This document shows positions 59,313 to 64,000 of a stretch of DNA of 64,000 nt, in pieces. The notes below the pieces were generated by a model. It saw only the letters and a program-made list of their open reading frames with translations. It was not told where the DNA came from and ran no database searches. The translations under genes and the position numbers were made by a program. The first letter of the stretch is position 1. The number at the start of each line of letters is the position of its first letter. Location: positions 21,623,945-21,687,944 of the forward strand of contig NC_069129.1 of assembly GCF_026914265.1 (NCBI RefSeq), in the 5' to 3' direction. The DNA comes from Mya arenaria. Its lineage: Eukaryota; Mollusca; Bivalvia; Myida; Myidae.

Positions 59313-59934
59313 CACATATTCAACATTATCCAACTTACCAAAAGGCGACAGCTTAACGAGGAAAATGAACTCTTCGATAGAAAAAATATTTCAGGAGAGA
59401 CAGGTATTAAGATATAATGCCATCATTGTTGGTGGATAAATTGTCGTAGGCGAGTACATCACCGATAAGTCGTATTCTTATAATTAATATTACAAATAAA
59501 AATATGAGTAAATGGATTCTTGATTACAAGACATCCTTTTAAATGCATCATATGGTATTGAAAAATCATAATCAAAATTAGTATGTCTCCGTCACTTGCA
59601 TAGACACTGAGCTTAGTTGTTTTCTGTACAGAATGTTGATTTAAGGACAAAATGATCACAAACATTATACGATACACAGGCTATTACATTTGGCTCTTGA
59701 CCTTTCTGCTTCTCAACATACCACTGCAAAGGCGACAACAGATTGGTTTTCTCATATTTTTCAAATTAAATCAAGTCGTTATGAGTTATTATAAATAATT
59801 GGACATCCGTCGCCAATGCTGTGCCATTAATGATGAATACGGTTAGATTATCTTTAATGGAATAGTGTCTGAAATATGTGTGTGACAATAGTATATTAGT
59901 TTATACGTTAGCTCGATTTGACAAAGCCTGTACG

Positions 59935-60030
59935 CTTATAGAATCACCCTCGTGTCCGTGTCCTGGGTCGAAACCAAGAATGAAACAATGATGAAGAACT
60001 CCTGTTCGACACCTTCACCACTAGCCCACC
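59935..60030 (-). repeat. tRNA-derived SINE head (degenerate)
   Basis: On the - strand GGGCTAGTGGTGAAGGTGTC resembles a tRNA A-box region, and TTGGTTTCGACCCAGGACAC resembles the T arm and B box about 50 bases on. The stems do not pair well enough for a tRNA gene. Confidence 0.5.
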
Positions 60031-62029
60031 CTCTATTTAAGCTGTTCATATAATCATAATCGCATGTTTGTCATTGCAAATAGTAAGACACAAGGCCTAC
60101 AGTTTTTACATACTAAATCTTCAATAAATGATAACGGGAATTTTTGTATAAATGCTTTAATTACAATATTTTTTTTATTTAAGCTCGTATTATTCAGCTT
60201 AAGTTAACACATTGTCGTCAGTGAAAGTAATAAAAATATATCGTGTCAGTCTAAAAATATACAATATGAGCCATTAAATTATTAGTAGTTTTGTACATTT
60301 GAATCTAATGTTCCGTCGAATGTTCAAGAGAAGACCTTTTGCAACAACACCTTCACGTGATAAAATCAGCTTGGAGAATATAAACATTTTTTTAAATGGT
60401 ATTCACTTCATTGCAATGATATAAAGTATTACAGACAATGTGTTATGCGTCGGCTCTAGTAACACTGGGAGTTCGTTTTCCGACCCATTAGGCAATTGAC
60501 ATTGCACATATTTTATAACCTATCAATAAATCAATAAGGATAGATTCTAAAATGAACTGAAATATTTCTCCAATGCGTTGTATTAATCGTATTAATTGAC
60601 AAAACTTATCTTTAAAATTCTACGAGAAATACGAACAGAGGATAAATTGAAATACTATTTTTTACTTTTTATTTCTCGTTCCACCAGGCCAAGTATAGCG
60701 TATATAACACTCTTATAAATAACAAAATATAAAATTATATCTGAATATTTCATCCGTCCGATCAATAATTAAAACTAATATAAACCTCAATTTGCATTTC
60801 AAAAACAGCGTGTTCATTTCTATATGTGCATGTTCCTGCAGACAAATGCGTATTCGGAAACTCCTCAACAACCCGCACACACAACCTACATAATGACATT
60901 TTATTGTCTGTTAGTTATCTGTTATAGTTGTTGCTGTTTGCTGTTGTTTCTGCCGTTTTTGATACGCTTTCTCTAGCCTTTGATGATCATGCTATCTCTG
61001 TTTATGCCGTTTGCTTATGCTGTACTCGGTTTAGAGTTTTAAATAAATAATAAAAACAATAGGTTTGATGACAATATTTACTAGCGTAAAAATTCATTCC
61101 ACACGTCTTCTATTCGTCATTAAGGCACGAGCATTTATTTCCAATGTTTTAATTATGTAACAGCTGTTTTCTTGTTTATCTGTTTTGTTTAAGACAACAT
61201 ATCACAATATGCATGATGATAAGACAGTTTACTAGATTAAAGGACACTTTTTACCTAAACTTAACATCCGATAAAACAGCCTAAATTGAAAAATACTCGA
61301 CCCTGGCTGAACGCAAAGGGCATTGCCATTTTCAAGCTTAATATTTTTTTCTAGACTCTGATGGATTTACAAATGTCTTGGCGATACACGTAATATTGGT
61401 ATAAACAAACAAATCTCATTTTCCGGCCAATTGTAGTCAAAATGTTATATCATTTATTAAAAAAATCATTTTTTTATACTCCCGTAGTAATGCAATATCT
61501 AAATTTGAAAAAAGTAGATGGAAATATTACCTCTTATGACATATTAATAAATGTATTTATAATTCAAAATTGTTGAAGCAAAGAGCAAATCCATTAATCC
61601 GGTAGACACAGGTCAATAGTTTTATTCGGATCATAAGCATTCTCGTATCCTTAGCTATTCCAACGCTACAAACAACTATGTACCGTTTCAAAAGACACAA
61701 TTTACGTCATGAATAATAGAATAATTGATCAATTACATGAATTTCACGTTTAATTTGTCACACAGTTTGTTTTCATTTATAAAAGCTCGTAAAATGTGTT
61801 TCAGTTCAGATGCAAAAAGTAGTTGAACTATTATCAGCACACATTTAGGTGGTTAAACCAAAATAAATTGACCATGAAGGCTTTTGTACAGCAAAGGAAT
61901 TGTTAGGAAATTAAAATACCACATTTAAATAATGTTAAAGCAGAAACCATTGCAAAAACATGTGTTTTTGGAGCTTAAACGTCCTTATTATCTAGTTCAG
62001 CCAAAATATAAACAGCATTGAATTGAATT
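60031..62029. other. non-coding stretch
   Basis: AT-rich throughout. No exon, repeat pair or structural RNA recognised. Confidence 0.4.
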
Positions 62030-63800
62030 TGTTATTTGTATTGTAATGTGTTTGTGCATGTGGTGTTTATACGTTTGTGTCTCTAGTGCATTGTCGTTTG
62101 TGCATTTGTTTTTGGCCCTTGCTCAGTTGTCGAAAGTTAATGAATAAACCACGTTAAGTGGAACACAGCAAAAGCCCAAACGTCAATGATTATAAATGAA
62201 TAAGTGTATTTTTTGAACATGTTAATAATAATCGTAGACTTATCACTAAAATATTGTAAAAATTAATGAGAGTTTTGGTCTATGTTGTTGATGTCGCTTT
62301 TGCCGTTGTATGTTATAATTCTACTCATCTTGTTATGTTCGTTGATGCCGTCCCATAAATAAGATATTCCCTCGTCATTTAGAAGTCTTAAGAGTAAGAG
62401 CCGACAGGTTTCATTATGTTTTTACCTCAGGAAAGTTGCTTGCCGTAATTATGTAAGTGTTATTATTTCTATTGTTAGTATGTTTGACTGATGTTATTTT
62501 CGCCGGTTAATTCGCTTTTACATAATATGTTTTCTTGTTTATCTTCTGCTAAATTATCAATAACGCGCACTGATGGTAATAATCTATCTCATTACGCCTT
62601 GACACTGCTAAAATTAATTTGTGATAGATATTAGCGAGTTACCTACCATATCATATTTTCAATGGCAAGCTTATTACTAATACACACACACGCATTAAAG
62701 TTGCCATGGTGGAATATAGTTCGCGTAATGTTGACGATCATTTATTAAGTTTGACTGCTGCAACTATTAAGTTGTTGCTACCATACGTTCTTTTAACGCA
62801 TGTTTATGTTAAACTCATTTATCAATTTATCCATAAAGGAGGAGCATCTAATACTCGTCATGAATGAATATTTAACAAACTATGTACTAGATAATATTTC
62901 TTTTTCTATAAGATCAAACTGTAAAACACAATTATGAAACTTCAATTAGTTATTAGAATCCGTTTATATAAAAGCAAGTGATGCGAATAATAACTCGAGT
63001 TTTTAGACGCCAACTGTTCAAACACAACCTGTTTACGATCACGTTCCTATTTTTTAGTTATCATGACATAGAACAAGGTATGAATAAGCCGTCGCATTTG
63101 AAACCGCGGCATCGGTCATTTTCAAGGCAATCATAAGCTTCCCAAGCTGGATGGGTCTATCTATATTCTGTTGACATCAAATTAAAAAAAACATATTATC
63201 AATTCAATCAATAACACAATGAAAACTGCAGGGTGTAGTTCACTTGTCGAAAAGAAAGTTACCCTAAACAGGGGCACAGACATGGGCTCAAACGACAATA
63301 AGCTATAGACAATAACATATTAACATTAAATACACAGATAGAAACATAAAACAAAACTATCACCACATACCCATTAACAATCACCTTAAACAAGCCATAC
63401 TCTAACTTAAATTGTTTTGACGTTAAATGATTGGATTATCGCCTTGGAACGGTCAGTGAAACAATAATTAATTGGACTCAAGTCTACTGAAGGCTTTAAC
63501 TACTAAGCATGGCCTTAGCCTCCCACTTGTCCCATCATTTAACAATAATTACTTTATAAATAGTTTGGACTTATTTTTTGATGGACATTAGTTTTTCGCT
63601 TTTCTTTATTTCGCTTAAATTCTTCAGAATCAAGCGCACACTAAGATTGGTAATGTGTTTGCATAAGCTCATTAAGAATCTGTTAGCCTCAAGTGCGAAT
63701 GAAGGTCAAGCAGGTTTATATATTCAAATGTTTATAAAATGTTATATAATTGTCACATGATCACGCTTAAATACTGAATAGATTTGGTTATGGATTAACC
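62030..63800 (-). repeat. ~2-kb inverted repeat, copy B
   Basis: Reverse-complement partner of 52625-54690, sharing blocks in the same order over its whole length. The gap between copies is about 7.3 kb. Copy B is about 0.3 kb shorter. Confidence 0.85.
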
Positions 63801-64000
63801 TACCTACACCTTTATACAGCGAACCTGATTAGCTTTTGTTTCATAGCTTATTTCAAGGGAAGAGCAATTTGTGTTAATTAAATTTGTCCGAAAGAACAAT
63901 GTCCGAAACACGAATGAAATTAAGTTTACAAATGATATTTTACATTGTGCTGTATATTCCGTAAACACACATCCGTTTACAAAATGAATAAAGTCGATGT

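Overview
The window looks like nuclear DNA of a metazoan, most likely a bivalve mollusc. It is AT-rich, genes are split by GT-AG introns, long non-coding stretches dominate, and palindromic MITEs, a Harbinger transposon, minisatellites and tRNA-like SINE fragments are common. The bivalve assignment rests on the gene type and on my recollection of the repeat families; no search was run.

One complete cellular gene is readable. It lies on the + strand at 15428-30053 in 21 exons that join in frame into about 1360 codons. It encodes a receptor-type tyrosine phosphatase: signal peptide, a very Cys-rich EGF-like ectodomain carried almost entirely by one 1.9-kb exon, a single transmembrane helix, a catalytically competent first PTP domain (WPD loop, HCSAGVGRTG loop), and a second PTP domain whose signature reads HCFDGAGKSG, with Lys in place of the catalytic Arg, so it is probably a pseudophosphatase.

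The left flank (1-10 kb) holds broken retroelement pieces: a gag-like ORF with a decayed zinc knuckle, an acidic ORF1-like fragment and an SGNH-esterase-like fragment. It also holds a 3.9-kb minisatellite of roughly 40-bp units arranged in a roughly 915-bp higher-order repeat.

At 36.5-47.1 kb lies a nest of transposons. A 5.16-kb PIF/Harbinger element (38843-44000) carries two convergent genes: a Myb/SANT-like protein on + and a HARBI1-like DDE nuclease on -, the latter with two frameshifts. It sits inside a palindromic MITE whose halves rejoin once the element is removed. Two inverted copies of a GC-rich MITE and a roughly 500-bp near-perfect palindrome lie around it.

The right part (48-64 kb) shows no convincing gene. 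It holds MITEs, hairpins, SINE-like fragments, microsatellites and a diverged inverted repeat of about 2 kb (52.6-54.7 kb against 62.0-63.8 kb). I found no CRISPR array, rRNA, functional tRNA or prokaryotic operon.
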